From a virus: a stretch of 47,055 nucleotides of DNA. A model generated the notes under the pieces. That model saw only the letters and a list, made by a program, of their open reading frames with translations, was not told where the DNA came from and ran no database searches. The position numbers and the translations under genes were made by a program. Location: positions 1-47,055 of IMG/VR virus record IMGVR_UViG_3300011116_000553; one strand, 5' to 3'. Shown piece by piece: positions 37,638 through 46,150 of the stretch (position 1 is its first letter; every line of letters begins with the position of its first letter).

Positions 37638-39013
37638 TAGAATTTAAATCCTGAAAATTTACTTTGGTTTTGGTTTTCATCATAAGTATACTCTTCTTCT
37701 TTTCCAGAGTCAAGTATATCTTTTTGAGCATTTTGTTCTACATCATATAGTCTCATTTTTGACCTGTCTATTCCAACAACAAATCTCTTATTGACTGATA
37801 CATCATTATCTCTATTTTTAATTTGCTTAAACATCACTTGATTTAATTGATCCAACTCATCAGTTCTTATCATACCAATCATAGTGTCGGCAGTCGCAGG
37901 GAGTCCAAAACTTTCCGAAGTATCAGACATATCCGGATCAGAACTATTATAACCACTACGAGTAAGTTGTGTGGCAGTCCATAATGGAAAATTGTGTTCT
38001 ACTGCCAAACCACGAAGTTCTTCGGCAATAGATTTAACAATAGTATATGAGTTCGCAGAATAATTTTTACTATAACGACTAGATGTACATATATTCAAAT
38101 AATCCACAAATAACACATCAGGAACAAAAGATTGCTTTAATGAAAGTTCATTCAGTAAAGTTCGAAAATGACCAGAATGAGCAGATGAAGTTGGATATTC
38201 TTTAATAATTAATCTTCCCATTGTTTTTTTCATTAAAGATTTAACTTTATTTTCAAACATTAATTTAGGAAGTCCAGATATATCCCCAATATTTACATTT
38301 AATAAATTAGCATCTATTCGTTGGGCAATTTTCTCTTCCGACATTTCAAGAGTAATATAAAGAACATTCTTTCCTTGAAGTAAAAACGATGATGCTAAAT
38401 GAGTAAGTGTTAAACTTTTACCCACATTTGGTCCAGCAAGTATCACATTCAAAGTTTTCTTTGATGTTCCACCTCCAGTAATTTTATTAAAATACTCTAA
38501 ATCAAAAGGTAATTTTTCCTCCTTTCGGTTGTAAAAATCAAATCGTTTTTCAAAATCATTTAGATAATCGTGTCCAATATTATTATCAAAACCAACTGCC
38601 AATGCTTCTTGAAGAATACTTGGAATAGCATCTCTGTTTTTCTTTTCATCTTGACCATCAGCAATTTTGATACTTTCCATCAAAGCAAGATAAATTGCTC
38701 TATCACGACACCATTTTTCGGTAGTATCAGTTACCCATTCTAAATCTGCGTGTCCATCATCAAGTTTAGAAACATAATCACAAATAGTTTTATAGGTATC
38801 TTCTGTAATATCAGTTCTTTTTTCAGTTTCAATTAGAAGAACTTCTTTTGTAGCAAGTTCTTCATAAGCAACAATAAACTTACAAATCTCTTCAAAAACT
38901 ACTTTCTCGTGAAGATTTTCAAAATACTCAGATTTAATAAAAGGCAATACTTTTCTGCAATATTCATTATTAAAAAGAAGATTACGAAGAATAGTAGTTT
39001 CAATTTTTTCCAT
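37637..39013 (-). CDS. 41: replicative DNA helicase, T4 gp41-type
   Basis: This 458-residue DnaB-like helicase has an N-terminal helical domain (TTILRNLLFNNEYCRKVLPF). The RecA-like domain contains LNVILAGPNVGKSLTLTHLA (Walker A) near 195, KNVLYITLEMSEEKIAQRID (H1a with catalytic Glu), DVLFVDYLNICTSSRYSKN (Walker B) and LWTATQLTRSGYNSSDPDMS (H3 Gln). It moves 5'-3' on the lagging strand and recruits primase gp61. It overlaps the oxygenase gene upstream and MazG downstream by single bases. Many phage relatives of this gene carry split inteins; this copy is intact. Confidence 0.95.
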   Translation of the reverse strand: MEKIETTILRNLLFNNEYCRKVLPFIKSEYFENLHEKVVFEEICKFIVAYEELATKEVLLIETEKRTDITEDTYKTICDYVSKLDDGHADLEWVTDTTEKWCRDRAIYLALMESIKIADGQDEKKNRDAIPSILQEALAVGFDNNIGHDYLNDFEKRFDFYNRKEEKLPFDLEYFNKITGGGTSKKTLNVILAGPNVGKSLTLTHLASSFLLQGKNVLYITLEMSEEKIAQRIDANLLNVNIGDISGLPKLMFENKVKSLMKKTMGRLIIKEYPTSSAHSGHFRTLLNELSLKQSFVPDVLFVDYLNICTSSRYSKNYSANSYTIVKSIAEELRGLAVEHNFPLWTATQLTRSGYNSSDPDMSDTSESFGLPATADTMIGMIRTDELDQLNQVMFKQIKNRDNDVSVNKRFVVGIDRSKMRLYDVEQNAQKDILDSGKEEEYTYDENQNQSKFSGFKF

Positions 39014-39570
39014 TACTTATAGTGTAGATATGTACTAATAATATATTTTGGGGAACTAATTGGAATTAGTCCAGCATGTGGGAACATCCAGAGGGGAGGA
39101 AATACAAGAAGATTTCCTTTCTTTGGTTTAATCATCATATCAACAAATTGTGTTTCCCCCCCAACCTCGACATCATTAAGATACCACAAAAAAGATAAAA
39201 ATCTTCTTGATGTTTCATAATCAGTTACATCAACATGAGTATCAAATAAATCATTTCCATCATTATTATATCGTTTAATACGAAATTGCTCAAATGCATG
39301 TTGTTCTGGAAATACTCTACCATCTACCATTTCATAATATTGATTACGATAATCAAATGTTTTTTGGATAAGATGATTATGAACTTGAGTTACTTCCTCA
39401 TTAAGATTACAATTTTCCGTAAGATTAAATTGAGTGAAGTTTGGTTTTCTTTCATTATCTACCCGTTGTTGTTTTTCTGGAACTTGTTCGAATAGATTAA
39501 TTAAAAAATCACATATATTTTCTTCAAGCACATTATCATAAACTTGAATTAAATTACTAAGCGTTGCCAT
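39013..39570 (-). CDS. 2-oxoglutarate/Fe(II) dioxygenase
   Basis: The start is ATG 39570, overlapping the uvsX end by 14 bp; this gives 185 residues. The double-stranded beta-helix core shows LFDTHVDVTDYETSRRFLSF (HxD iron ligands), FLWYLNDVEVGGETQFVDM and VFPPLWMFPHAGLIPISSPK (distal His and a Lys/Arg for 2-oxoglutarate). This is the prolyl-4-hydroxylase-like group common in cyanomyoviruses. The target (protein, DNA base or small molecule) is unknown. Insertion between uvsX and gp41 places it under replication-gene control. Confidence 0.88.
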   Translation of the reverse strand: MATLSNLIQVYDNVLEENICDFLINLFEQVPEKQQRVDNERKPNFTQFNLTENCNLNEEVTQVHNHLIQKTFDYRNQYYEMVDGRVFPEQHAFEQFRIKRYNNDGNDLFDTHVDVTDYETSRRFLSFLWYLNDVEVGGETQFVDMMIKPKKGNLLVFPPLWMFPHAGLIPISSPKYIISTYLHYK

Positions 39571-40561
39571 AACTAAATTCCTTTTTGGCTGTTTCATCAA
39601 GTGCCTGCATTATTTCTGGCGTAAAGTATTTCTCTGGATTTTTTAGTATCTCCTTTGCATAAAGTTTCTTACCATCAATTTCATAACGACCTGCTACATT
39701 CTTCCAAAGACCCCCAATCTCTCCAAGTTCTAGAAGTCCATAATATCTGTCCAATCCACGTTCGTCATAAAATAAGCGAATTTCAACTTGCTTATTTTCT
39801 TTACTTAATCTTGATTTTTTTGTTGTTGCTTTAATAATATTTCCAATAACTTCTGTTCCATCCTTTTCTTTTGACTTGGATAAGTATATGATTGTAGATG
39901 AGGAATACATCAGCCCAGAGCCACCTGACATTTGCTTACCACCATAAAGACTCATACTATCATAGGTGTGATTGGTAACTATCATAGGAATATTTGCCTG
40001 ACCCAACTTAAGAGTCAGCATACGAAACGCACCCTTAATCAGTTGTGCCTTGGTCATATCACGAGTATCTTTCTCGGCAAGTGTATCTGTGATTTCTTTA
40101 TTAGTAGAAAGCATACCCAAAGAGTCGAGTACAAACATACAAGGTCGTCTTTCATCTTTAGATTTTTTTAGATATAAATCAACTGCCTTCAAAGTCTTAT
40201 TACGGAAATCTTCAATCGTGACTACATTGACAACCACCAGGCGAGTTGTGTCAATTCCCCTGCTTTCCAAAATGGATTTTGTGATTGCTGCTTCAGTATC
40301 AAAATACAAACAATATCCAGTAGGATTATTGATAAGGAAATTCTTAACGACGGCAAGACTGAAGAAAGTTTTTCCAGTAGAAGTTTCCCCTGCGATTGCA
40401 GTAATCTTGTTCCCAGAAACACCACCAAAGATGCTACCAGATACAAGAGCGTTAAAAATGTAGCTGCCAGTATCCACATATGTTTCAGTTTCGTCAATTT
40501 CTGATGCCAGTTGTGTGTATTCTCCACCAATCTCTTTTACAATTTCTTTTAAAAAGTCCAT
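39557..40561 (-). CDS. uvsX: UvsX RecA-like recombinase
   Basis: This 334-residue protein has IFGGVSGNKITAIAGETSTG followed by KTFFSLAVVKN (Walker A) near 60, CLYFDTEAAITKSILESRGI (catalytic Glu), RPCMFVLDSLGMLSTNKEIT (Walker B) and QANIPMIVTNHTYDSMSLYG (the RecA Q/loop region), then MSGGSGLMYSSSTIIYLSKS. It forms filaments on single-stranded DNA and starts recombination-dependent replication. It follows gp43 by 2 bp and is close to T4 UvsX in length. Confidence 0.95.
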   Translation of the reverse strand: MDFLKEIVKEIGGEYTQLASEIDETETYVDTGSYIFNALVSGSIFGGVSGNKITAIAGETSTGKTFFSLAVVKNFLINNPTGYCLYFDTEAAITKSILESRGIDTTRLVVVNVVTIEDFRNKTLKAVDLYLKKSKDERRPCMFVLDSLGMLSTNKEITDTLAEKDTRDMTKAQLIKGAFRMLTLKLGQANIPMIVTNHTYDSMSLYGGKQMSGGSGLMYSSSTIIYLSKSKEKDGTEVIGNIIKATTKKSRLSKENKQVEIRLFYDERGLDRYYGLLELGEIGGLWKNVAGRYEIDGKKLYAKEILKNPEKYFTPEIMQALDETAKKEFSYGNA

Positions 40562-40563
40562 AG

Positions 40564-43059
40564 TTATACAAAAAATAATTCCAAGTTAACTGTTTTTTTC
40601 ACATTCCATCCAATTGCATCCAAGATAACTTTCATTGGATCAAGGAAACCTTTATTGAATTGTAGTTCATAATCAATATATTTGTCCAGTCCCAATTCTT
40701 TTGGAAACATTTGAATGAATGCAATTACGTTCTCACGAATTGGATTTGGAAGTTTAAGATAACAAAATTTGATCTTTTCACCATTTTGAATGAGTGCATA
40801 TTTTTTATCCAATCCTTTCTCCTTAATCATATAATTGTATATCAAAGCACCTCTTGCATGAATTGGAGTCCCCTTACCATAAAGAGTAGAAACTGCTTTA
40901 TGTTTATTTACATCCGAAACCATACGAGGAAAAGATATTTCTTCAGGAGAAAGACCATTAAAAGTTTCACGACAACTATCTATATAAGAAATCATTTCAT
41001 CTTCAGTTTTACTCATTACTATCTTCAGACCTTCCTTAATCATTTGACGACAAGGAGCAGGAGTAGAAGATTTAACTGCTTCAATTCCCATAATCTTAAG
41101 CTTTGGTTCATCATAACGAACACCTTCACTATCCCAAACATTTAGAATATAACGCTTCTTAGCAGTCCAGATACCACGATCAGCAATATTCTCACGCTTC
41201 ATTTGCATCTTCTGGGCATAAGCATTCACATAATCTGCCAGTTCTTGGTAGCAACCTTCAATATACTTCTCAAGTTCCACTTCACAGATCTTATCAAGGA
41301 ACGAAACAATGCCTTCAGTAGTTTTCTCTCTTCCCTTGTATACAGTTTCAACCAGAGGACCCATATGAAGGTAAATACTATCAGTATCAGAAGCAATAAC
41401 ATAGTCAACTCCATCTGTCTTTAGAAGTTTATTTAGATACAAATTCATCTTATTTTCAATCCAACGAATCGCAACTTGTCCTGATGTTGTGATTGCCTCA
41501 GCATTTGCTAACTTATAATAACGAAAATATTCATTTCCCACACTTCCGTAGGCAGAATTGAGAGAAATCTTTTTTGACATCTGAATATTATTACAACGAG
41601 CAATTTCTTTCTCTAATTTTTTAGTTGGAGTTTTTTCATATTGTTTCTTTGCCTCAAGCATCTTCTTTTTATAAATCACACGATCATTATACATTTTTTC
41701 CATTAGTTCTGGAAGAAATCCACGAATGTCTTTACGATACATTGCTCCATTAGGACATACCGCATAATCTTTATAATCTGAAAAATCAAGTTGCTTATTT
41801 AAAATTTTATCTACAGATACTGTAGGGTGCTTTTTGTCTAATAAAGTTTCTGGTGAAACATTATACCCCATTATTAAATGTGGATATAGACTATTCAAGT
41901 CAAAATTAACAACCCAGTCGTATATTCCTGGTTTTGGTTCTTTTACATAAGCACCAGCAAATTTATCACTTTTTATAGAACGATCTTTTTGTGGTATTAC
42001 AATGTTTCTTTTTTTTAAATAATTGTAAATAATTGCATCCCAAGTTCGCACTTGATAAAAAACATCTTGATAATTGACTTTTGCATCATAAGCCATCGTA
42101 AAACAAAGTTCAATCAACTTCATCTTATCTTCAAGCCTATCAACCAGTTCTACGTCTTTGATATTATAATCAATAAACTTTTGCCAATTTTGAGTATAAA
42201 AATCTTTAAAGGTTTCAAACTCAGAGTGATCCAACTTCTGTTGTCCCAGTTCTACGTTTGCAATATGATCAAGACGATAACTTTCCTGATTTGTATAAGT
42301 AAACTTTTTATATAAATCCAAATAATCAATTACAGAAACACCGGCAATACTATAAGAAATTTGTTCTCTTCCCTTAATAACAATTTCTTTTTTATGGATA
42401 TTTTTCCAAGGAGAAAGACGACGAGCATCTTTTTCTCCAAGTATTCTATCAATTCTTCCTGCAATATAAGGAATATCATAAAGTTCACAATTCCACCCAG
42501 TTACAACATCAGGTGTTTGTTCTTCCCAAAATGCTAAAAATCTATGAATTAAATCGATTTCATCACTACACTCTACATACATCACATCCTTACGGGTATT
42601 ATTATAAGGACGAGAACCAAAACAAATAATCTGTTTGGTTGCATAGTTTTGTAGAGTAATCGCAAGAAGTTCTTCGGCACAATCGAAAACATTCGGAAAT
42701 CCACCTTCAGAAGCAACCTCAATATCAATTGTTACTAGACGAATTTTCTTAATATCAAACTTGATTTCATCTTCTGGATATTTTTCTGAAATATATTGTG
42801 CCTTGTAATTATCATTTCCATAAATTGGAAATCCTTCTACCATCGCATATTTTGCAAAGAAATCTTTACATTCGGAAATCTTACCAGGTCGAATTGGTTC
42901 TACATCCAATCCATCTAAAGTTTTATACTTGCTTTTCTTTTTGGAAAGAACATAAAGAGTGGGATGAAACTCCTCTTCATATGAAAAGTAGTTTCCATCC
43001 TCATAACCCCTCACATAGATTTTATTGAATTTTTCATAAACATTTGTATAAAATCTCAT
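40564..43059 (-). CDS. 43: family B DNA polymerase, T4 gp43-type
   Basis: This 831-residue protein, slightly shorter than T4 gp43 (898), is uninterrupted. The 3'-5' exonuclease shows IRLVTIDIEVASEGGF (Exo I, DxE), DVVTGWNCELYDIPYIAGRI (Exo II) and FIDYNIKDVELVDRLEDKMK (Exo III, Y-x3-D). Polymerase motifs: VNFDLNSLYPHLIMGYNVS (A), KKISLNSAYGSVGNEYFRYY (B) and VDYVIASDTDSIYLHMGP (C). A C-terminal peptide binds the sliding clamp in this family. It is coupled by ATGA to the second LSm-like small gene. No intein or frameshift is seen. Confidence 0.97.
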   Translation of the reverse strand: MRFYTNVYEKFNKIYVRGYEDGNYFSYEEEFHPTLYVLSKKKSKYKTLDGLDVEPIRPGKISECKDFFAKYAMVEGFPIYGNDNYKAQYISEKYPEDEIKFDIKKIRLVTIDIEVASEGGFPNVFDCAEELLAITLQNYATKQIICFGSRPYNNTRKDVMYVECSDEIDLIHRFLAFWEEQTPDVVTGWNCELYDIPYIAGRIDRILGEKDARRLSPWKNIHKKEIVIKGREQISYSIAGVSVIDYLDLYKKFTYTNQESYRLDHIANVELGQQKLDHSEFETFKDFYTQNWQKFIDYNIKDVELVDRLEDKMKLIELCFTMAYDAKVNYQDVFYQVRTWDAIIYNYLKKRNIVIPQKDRSIKSDKFAGAYVKEPKPGIYDWVVNFDLNSLYPHLIMGYNVSPETLLDKKHPTVSVDKILNKQLDFSDYKDYAVCPNGAMYRKDIRGFLPELMEKMYNDRVIYKKKMLEAKKQYEKTPTKKLEKEIARCNNIQMSKKISLNSAYGSVGNEYFRYYKLANAEAITTSGQVAIRWIENKMNLYLNKLLKTDGVDYVIASDTDSIYLHMGPLVETVYKGREKTTEGIVSFLDKICEVELEKYIEGCYQELADYVNAYAQKMQMKRENIADRGIWTAKKRYILNVWDSEGVRYDEPKLKIMGIEAVKSSTPAPCRQMIKEGLKIVMSKTEDEMISYIDSCRETFNGLSPEEISFPRMVSDVNKHKAVSTLYGKGTPIHARGALIYNYMIKEKGLDKKYALIQNGEKIKFCYLKLPNPIRENVIAFIQMFPKELGLDKYIDYELQFNKGFLDPMKVILDAIGWNVKKTVNLELFFV

Positions 43060-43301
43060 TTAATTAATTTAAGATAGTTATCAAGCATTTTTCCTTTTGG
43101 TTCTACAAGAGTTAAAATTTTATCAGAACTCAACATAATTTCGGTCTTATCTGTATAATCACTCATCCAGGGAACCATTTCTTGGTCATCAAGAATAAGG
43201 TGAGGATTGATTAATCTACAATCAGGTTGTCCAATATCTGCTAATACTTCCTGTATTTCGCTAATTAAAATCAACTTGTTCGTTAAGACTAATACTTGTA
43301 T
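43056..43301 (-). CDS. LSm-like small protein, second paralog, start uncertain
   Basis: An open frame runs from ATG 43352, but paralogy to the upstream gene puts the true start at codon 43299-43301, an ATA preceded by GGAGGAG 6 nt before. From there the 81 residues read QVLVLTNKLILISEIQEVLA (first gene: ALLKSGEEVIADIKEIV), CRLINPHLILDDQEMVPWMS and ILTLVEPKGKMLDNYLKLIK, aligning along the full length. AUA initiation would be unusual; ATG 43328 and 43352 are alternatives that lie inside the upstream gene. The beta-barrel pattern suggests an RNA-binding or adaptor role. It is coupled to gp43 by ATGA. Confidence 0.6.
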   Translation of the reverse strand: MQVLVLTNKLILISEIQEVLADIGQPDCRLINPHLILDDQEMVPWMSDYTDKTEIMLSSDKILTLVEPKGKMLDNYLKLIK

Positions 43302-43641
43302 TGTTGTCTCCTCCACTTGCTCGTCCATCGGCAACGTCATTTCCTCTTCCATTCATTTTCTCCTCGTAAGATTTTTTTACCATTTCTACTGGTTCCACAA
43401 TTGAAACCACCCAATCTGTGCTTACCGCAATATCTTTTTCAGATGACAAAGGCATCCAAGAATGAAAAGAAACACTATATTCCTTTTCAGTTTCTTCCGT
43501 TAATATCTGTGGAACTATAAGTTTTACAGCATAAGGATTTGAAAATAAAAATGAAACTACTTTTTCATCTTCACTTACAATCTCCTTGATATCCGCAATT
43601 ACTTCTTCTCCAGATTTCAAAAGTGCTAATTTGATAGACAT
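43261..43641 (-). CDS. LSm-like small protein, first paralog
   Basis: This 126-residue protein starts MSIKLALLKSGEEVIADIKE, then VVSFLFSNPYAVKLIVPQIL, EYSVSFHSWMPLSSEKDIAV and WVVSIVEPVEMVKKSYEEKM. The five-strand pattern with LKSGEEVIADI and NPY matches an LSm-like family conserved in marine T4-like phages next to gp43. A flexible Gly/Asp/Asn tail ends it. It is the first gene after the promoter embedded in the Hsp20 terminator and overlaps its paralog by 41 bp. Confidence 0.75.
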   Translation of the reverse strand: MSIKLALLKSGEEVIADIKEIVSEDEKVVSFLFSNPYAVKLIVPQILTEETEKEYSVSFHSWMPLSSEKDIAVSTDWVVSIVEPVEMVKKSYEEKMNGRGNDVADGRASGGDNNTSISLNEQVDFN

Positions 43642-43662
43642 AAACCTTTCATACCTTTTTTT

Positions 43663-43691
43663 ATTATAAACAAAAAAATGGGAGGTGTCAA
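43663..43691 (-). promoter_or_regulatory. perfect sigma-70 promoter for the gp43 cluster, inside a terminator
   Basis: TTGACA (43686-43691) and TATAAT (43663-43668) are 17 bp apart on the minus strand. The -35 box lies within the terminator hairpin that ends the Hsp20 gene, and the T-tract is in the spacer. The first gene starts 22 bp downstream. Confidence 0.88.
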
Positions 43692-43715
43692 CTGGTTTTT
43701 GCCAGTTTACCTCCC
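43672..43715 (-). terminator. compound intrinsic terminator after Hsp20
   Basis: Outer stem GGGAGGT/ACCTCCC (43680-43686 with 43709-43715) and inner stem AACTGG/CCAGTT are separated by a small internal loop, followed on the minus strand by TTTTTTTG. Confidence 0.88.
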
Positions 43716-43744
43716 TGCGACAACGATAGTTAGCTCAATGTTAT

Positions 43745-44188
43745 TTAGTTAAGTTGATAGACCTTTTTCTTTTGATGTTCAGGAATAACCCTATTCAATT
43801 TAATTGTGAGCAATCCATCATCAAAGGCAACATCCTTAACAACGACATCATCAGATAAAGTCCAAGTACGAGTAAATGCTCTTTTTGCCAATCCCTGATG
43901 TAGGTATTCATCCTCACAATCATCTGCTTTCTTTGCTTGCACAAAGAGTTTATTCCATTCCGTGGTGACTTCGATATCTTTTCTTTTATACCCAGCAAGT
44001 GCAATTTCTAATCTAAAATCAACACTACTTTCTTTCACTAAATTGTATGGTGGATAATTAGTATGCGTCTCAAACGCAGTATCAAACCTTTTGAACCACT
44101 CATCCATTCCAATACTATTTTTTTGTATATCTATCAAATACTTTGTAGTTTCTGGTACTGAGAGTGTAATTGAACTTGTCCCAAACAT
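43745..44188 (-). CDS. hsp20: Hsp20 small heat-shock protein
   Basis: This 147-residue protein has an alpha-crystallin domain at about 50-140: YPPYNLVKESSVDFRLEIAL, AGYKRKDIEVTTEWNKLFVQ and LAKRAFTRTWTLSDDVVVKD, then FDDGLLTIKLNRVIPEHQKK (the G-L-L/I-x-I signature). It acts as an ATP-independent holdase. Cyanophages almost always carry it, and a role in head assembly or host stress has been proposed. A near-perfect Shine-Dalgarno sequence (AAGGAGG) lies 8 bp before ATG 44188. Terminators on both sides make it a separate unit. Confidence 0.95.
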   Translation of the reverse strand: MFGTSSITLSVPETTKYLIDIQKNSIGMDEWFKRFDTAFETHTNYPPYNLVKESSVDFRLEIALAGYKRKDIEVTTEWNKLFVQAKKADDCEDEYLHQGLAKRAFTRTWTLSDDVVVKDVAFDDGLLTIKLNRVIPEHQKKKVYQLN

Positions 44189-44261
44189 AATAGACCTCCT
44201 TAAAGCGTCTGTAAGTTAATAATGTCCCCGAAGGCAACATCATTAGTATATATTCAGAACA

Positions 44262-44288
44262 TAAAAAAAAACGGGATGTTGTTTCCCG
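44262..44288 (-). terminator. intrinsic terminator after regA
   Basis: CGGGA and TCCCG (44272-44276 with 44284-44288) pair around a 7-nt loop, followed on the minus strand by nine T residues. It is 8 bp after the regA stop. Confidence 0.8.
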
Positions 44289-44295
44289 CCCATTT

Positions 44296-44733
44296 TTATT
44301 CGGTTTCTTGGGGTTTTCCCTTCTTTCCGATATTATACTTTGTTTCCAAAATCCATTCGCCCTTTTCCTTGTAAGCAAGAACTTTAATTTGGTTCAACGG
44401 CGCGATATCAGTAATATTTTCTGGTTTTACGATTGTAACCAGACCCCAATCAGCAACTAACTGAACAATACGATTACGACGTTGAATATCATTTGCAGTT
44501 AGATTTGCGTGTTTACCATCAAGGGCAAACAATTCTTTAAAATGAACAAGATAATATCTACCTTGTTTATGAAGAATATGGCAGCTCTGATAGATTTTCT
44601 TTTCCTTGCGCGAAGCAACTCCGATACGAGTCAAAGTCTCACGAACTTTCAAGAAGTCGTCAGGTTCATTTAATAGAACCTCGACCATCATATCTGGTGT
44701 CCACTTTACTTCTGGTTCCTGTACAACACTCAT
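44296..44733 (-). CDS. regA: RegA translational repressor
   Basis: This 145-residue protein aligns with T4 RegA: DDFLKVRETLTRIGVASRKE, KKIYQSCHILHKQGRYYLVH, FKELFALDGKHANLTANDIQ, RRNRIVQLVADWGLVTIV and the ending WILETKYNIGKKG. RegA binds the initiation region of early phage mRNAs and blocks translation. It has about 12 extra residues at the N terminus (MSVVQEPEVKWT) compared with T4 (122). It is coupled to gp62 by ATGA, as in T4 where 62 and regA are adjacent. Confidence 0.95.
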   Translation of the reverse strand: MSVVQEPEVKWTPDMMVEVLLNEPDDFLKVRETLTRIGVASRKEKKIYQSCHILHKQGRYYLVHFKELFALDGKHANLTANDIQRRNRIVQLVADWGLVTIVKPENITDIAPLNQIKVLAYKEKGEWILETKYNIGKKGKPQETE

Positions 44734-45116
44734 TTTTTTCCTCCAGTCTCAAATTTGGATTTAATAAAGTTAATTTGTTCTTTTGTTAATATTCTCAGAG
44801 ATTGTTGTGCCTTTTCATTATTATAACCATAATAACGTTTGACATAATCAAGATCCTTGATCGTATCTTTACGAAGCCAAGGAGAAAATCTCTTCTTAGT
44901 TCTGATAATATTTATAAAAAAGTCGTATTGTAACTTTTTATCAATATGATGATTTATATTCATCTCATTTGAAAACATCAAAGAATCAATATGACCAGAA
45001 AAACATTTATTAATTATATAAGGTACATAATCTTTTACGCTATCTGGATTAGTGTCCATTATATTGGACTTTGTTTGATTAATTGAATTCAACCAGTCCT
45101 TCAGTTCGTAAGTCAT
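44730..45116 (-). CDS. 62: clamp-loader small subunit, T4 gp62-type
   Basis: This 128-residue protein, shorter than T4 gp62 (187), begins TYELKDWLNSINQTKSNIMD and contains YVPYIINKCFSGHIDSLMFS, HIDKKLQYDFFINIIRTKKR and FSPWLRKDTIKDLDYVKRYY. This is the standard cyanophage gp62 pattern. It joins gp44 to load the gp45 clamp. The first 38 bp overlap the end of the adenine methyltransferase gene. Position between gp44 and regA supports the call. Confidence 0.88.
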   Translation of the reverse strand: MTYELKDWLNSINQTKSNIMDTNPDSVKDYVPYIINKCFSGHIDSLMFSNEMNINHHIDKKLQYDFFINIIRTKKRFSPWLRKDTIKDLDYVKRYYGYNNEKAQQSLRILTKEQINFIKSKFETGGKK

Positions 45117-45954
45117 AATTTAGTAATAATAATTCCTTTCTTTCTTGTTGCTCTTTCATATAATCACCAACAGATCGCATAGTATAAGTTAAATCAAACT
45201 CATATGCTTTCCAGTCTTTTCCAGAAAAACGATCCTTTACAAGTTGATCTGAATTATAACTCACCATCATATTCATATTTGTGGTATTACAAACTTCAGC
45301 AAACTTATCATGATCAAAGTTTTTATGCATCTCACCCTTTCTACCATATAGATTGTCCTTAATATCATAAGGAGGATCCAAGTAAACAAAGGCACCACTA
45401 TGATTATCAGAAACTAACTCTTCATAAGAAAGATTTGTAATTCTCCAGTTTCGAATTATTTTTGAATATTCAGGAAGAAGATCAATACTTCTTTCTGTAA
45501 AATTATGATCGGATGCTTGTGGAGAAAAACTTGATGCTTCAGTAAGACCACTAAAGGAACACTTGTTTACAATATAAAAAGATATTGCTCGATCAAGATG
45601 AAACTGAGAACTTGTTGATTTTTTATGAGTAAGATATTCTTTTGACTCAAGAAACACAACCTTTGCTCTATCTGGAGTATTATATTTCTTTTTTATATTA
45701 AGAAGATCTTCAGAAAGTCTTTCTCCATCACTTTGAAGAATTTTCCAAAAATTAACTAATGGTTCATAAAGGTCATTTACCCAAATACTTAGATCTGGAT
45801 AAAGTTGAGTTACATCAAGAGCAACAGAACCTCCCCCAAGAAAAGGTTCACGAAATTCATCATAATTTTTTAAATCAGGAAAATATTGCTGCATCTTGAC
45901 GACAGCTCTACTTTTTCCACCAGGATAACGTAAGGGAGTTTTTAGTTTACTCAT
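45079..45954 (-). CDS. Dam-type DNA adenine-N6 methyltransferase
   Basis: This 291-residue D12-class methyltransferase has LKTPLRYPGGKSRAVVKMQQ (motif X), DEFREPFLGGGSVALDV (motif I), LSIWVNDLYEPLVNFWKIL (ND-x-E/D), CSFSGLTEASSFSPQASDHN and AFVYLDPPYDIKDNLYG (catalytic DPPY). All expected blocks are intact and of normal length, so it is probably active. Placement between gp44 and gp62, which are adjacent in T4, shows insertion into the replication operon. The recognition sequence (perhaps GATC) cannot be read from the protein by eye. Confidence 0.92.
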   Translation of the reverse strand: MSKLKTPLRYPGGKSRAVVKMQQYFPDLKNYDEFREPFLGGGSVALDVTQLYPDLSIWVNDLYEPLVNFWKILQSDGERLSEDLLNIKKKYNTPDRAKVVFLESKEYLTHKKSTSSQFHLDRAISFYIVNKCSFSGLTEASSFSPQASDHNFTERSIDLLPEYSKIIRNWRITNLSYEELVSDNHSGAFVYLDPPYDIKDNLYGRKGEMHKNFDHDKFAEVCNTTNMNMMVSYNSDQLVKDRFSGKDWKAYEFDLTYTMRSVGDYMKEQQERKELLLLNYDLRTEGLVEFN

Positions 45955-46150
45955 AATCGGGTTTATTATATTTTAGATACTCAAAAAAAGTTAGTTTCAT
46001 TTCCTTATTGGTCATTCCACAATGCCTTGCTGCTTGCGGAAGATTCCACTTAGACCGAAACAAATTTTCATTTGCTTCCTGAACATTTTGTGGAGTAGTT
46101 TTAACACTACCTTCTTTAAGATCTTGATAATTTGGTGGTTTATTTATCAT
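45947..46150 (-). CDS. small DNA-binding-like protein, 67 aa
   Basis: ATG 46150 overlaps the gp44 stop (ATGA). The 67-residue product has KTTPQNVQEANENLFRSKWN and LPQAARHCGMTNKEMKLTFF, whose second part looks like a helix-turn-helix (Q-A-A-R-HCGMTNKEM). The gene overlaps the methyltransferase by 8 bp. Members with this W-L-PxAARxCGM pattern are common between gp44 and gp62 in cyanophages. Exact role unknown. Confidence 0.72.
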   Translation of the reverse strand: MINKPPNYQDLKEGSVKTTPQNVQEANENLFRSKWNLPQAARHCGMTNKEMKLTFFEYLKYNKPDYE

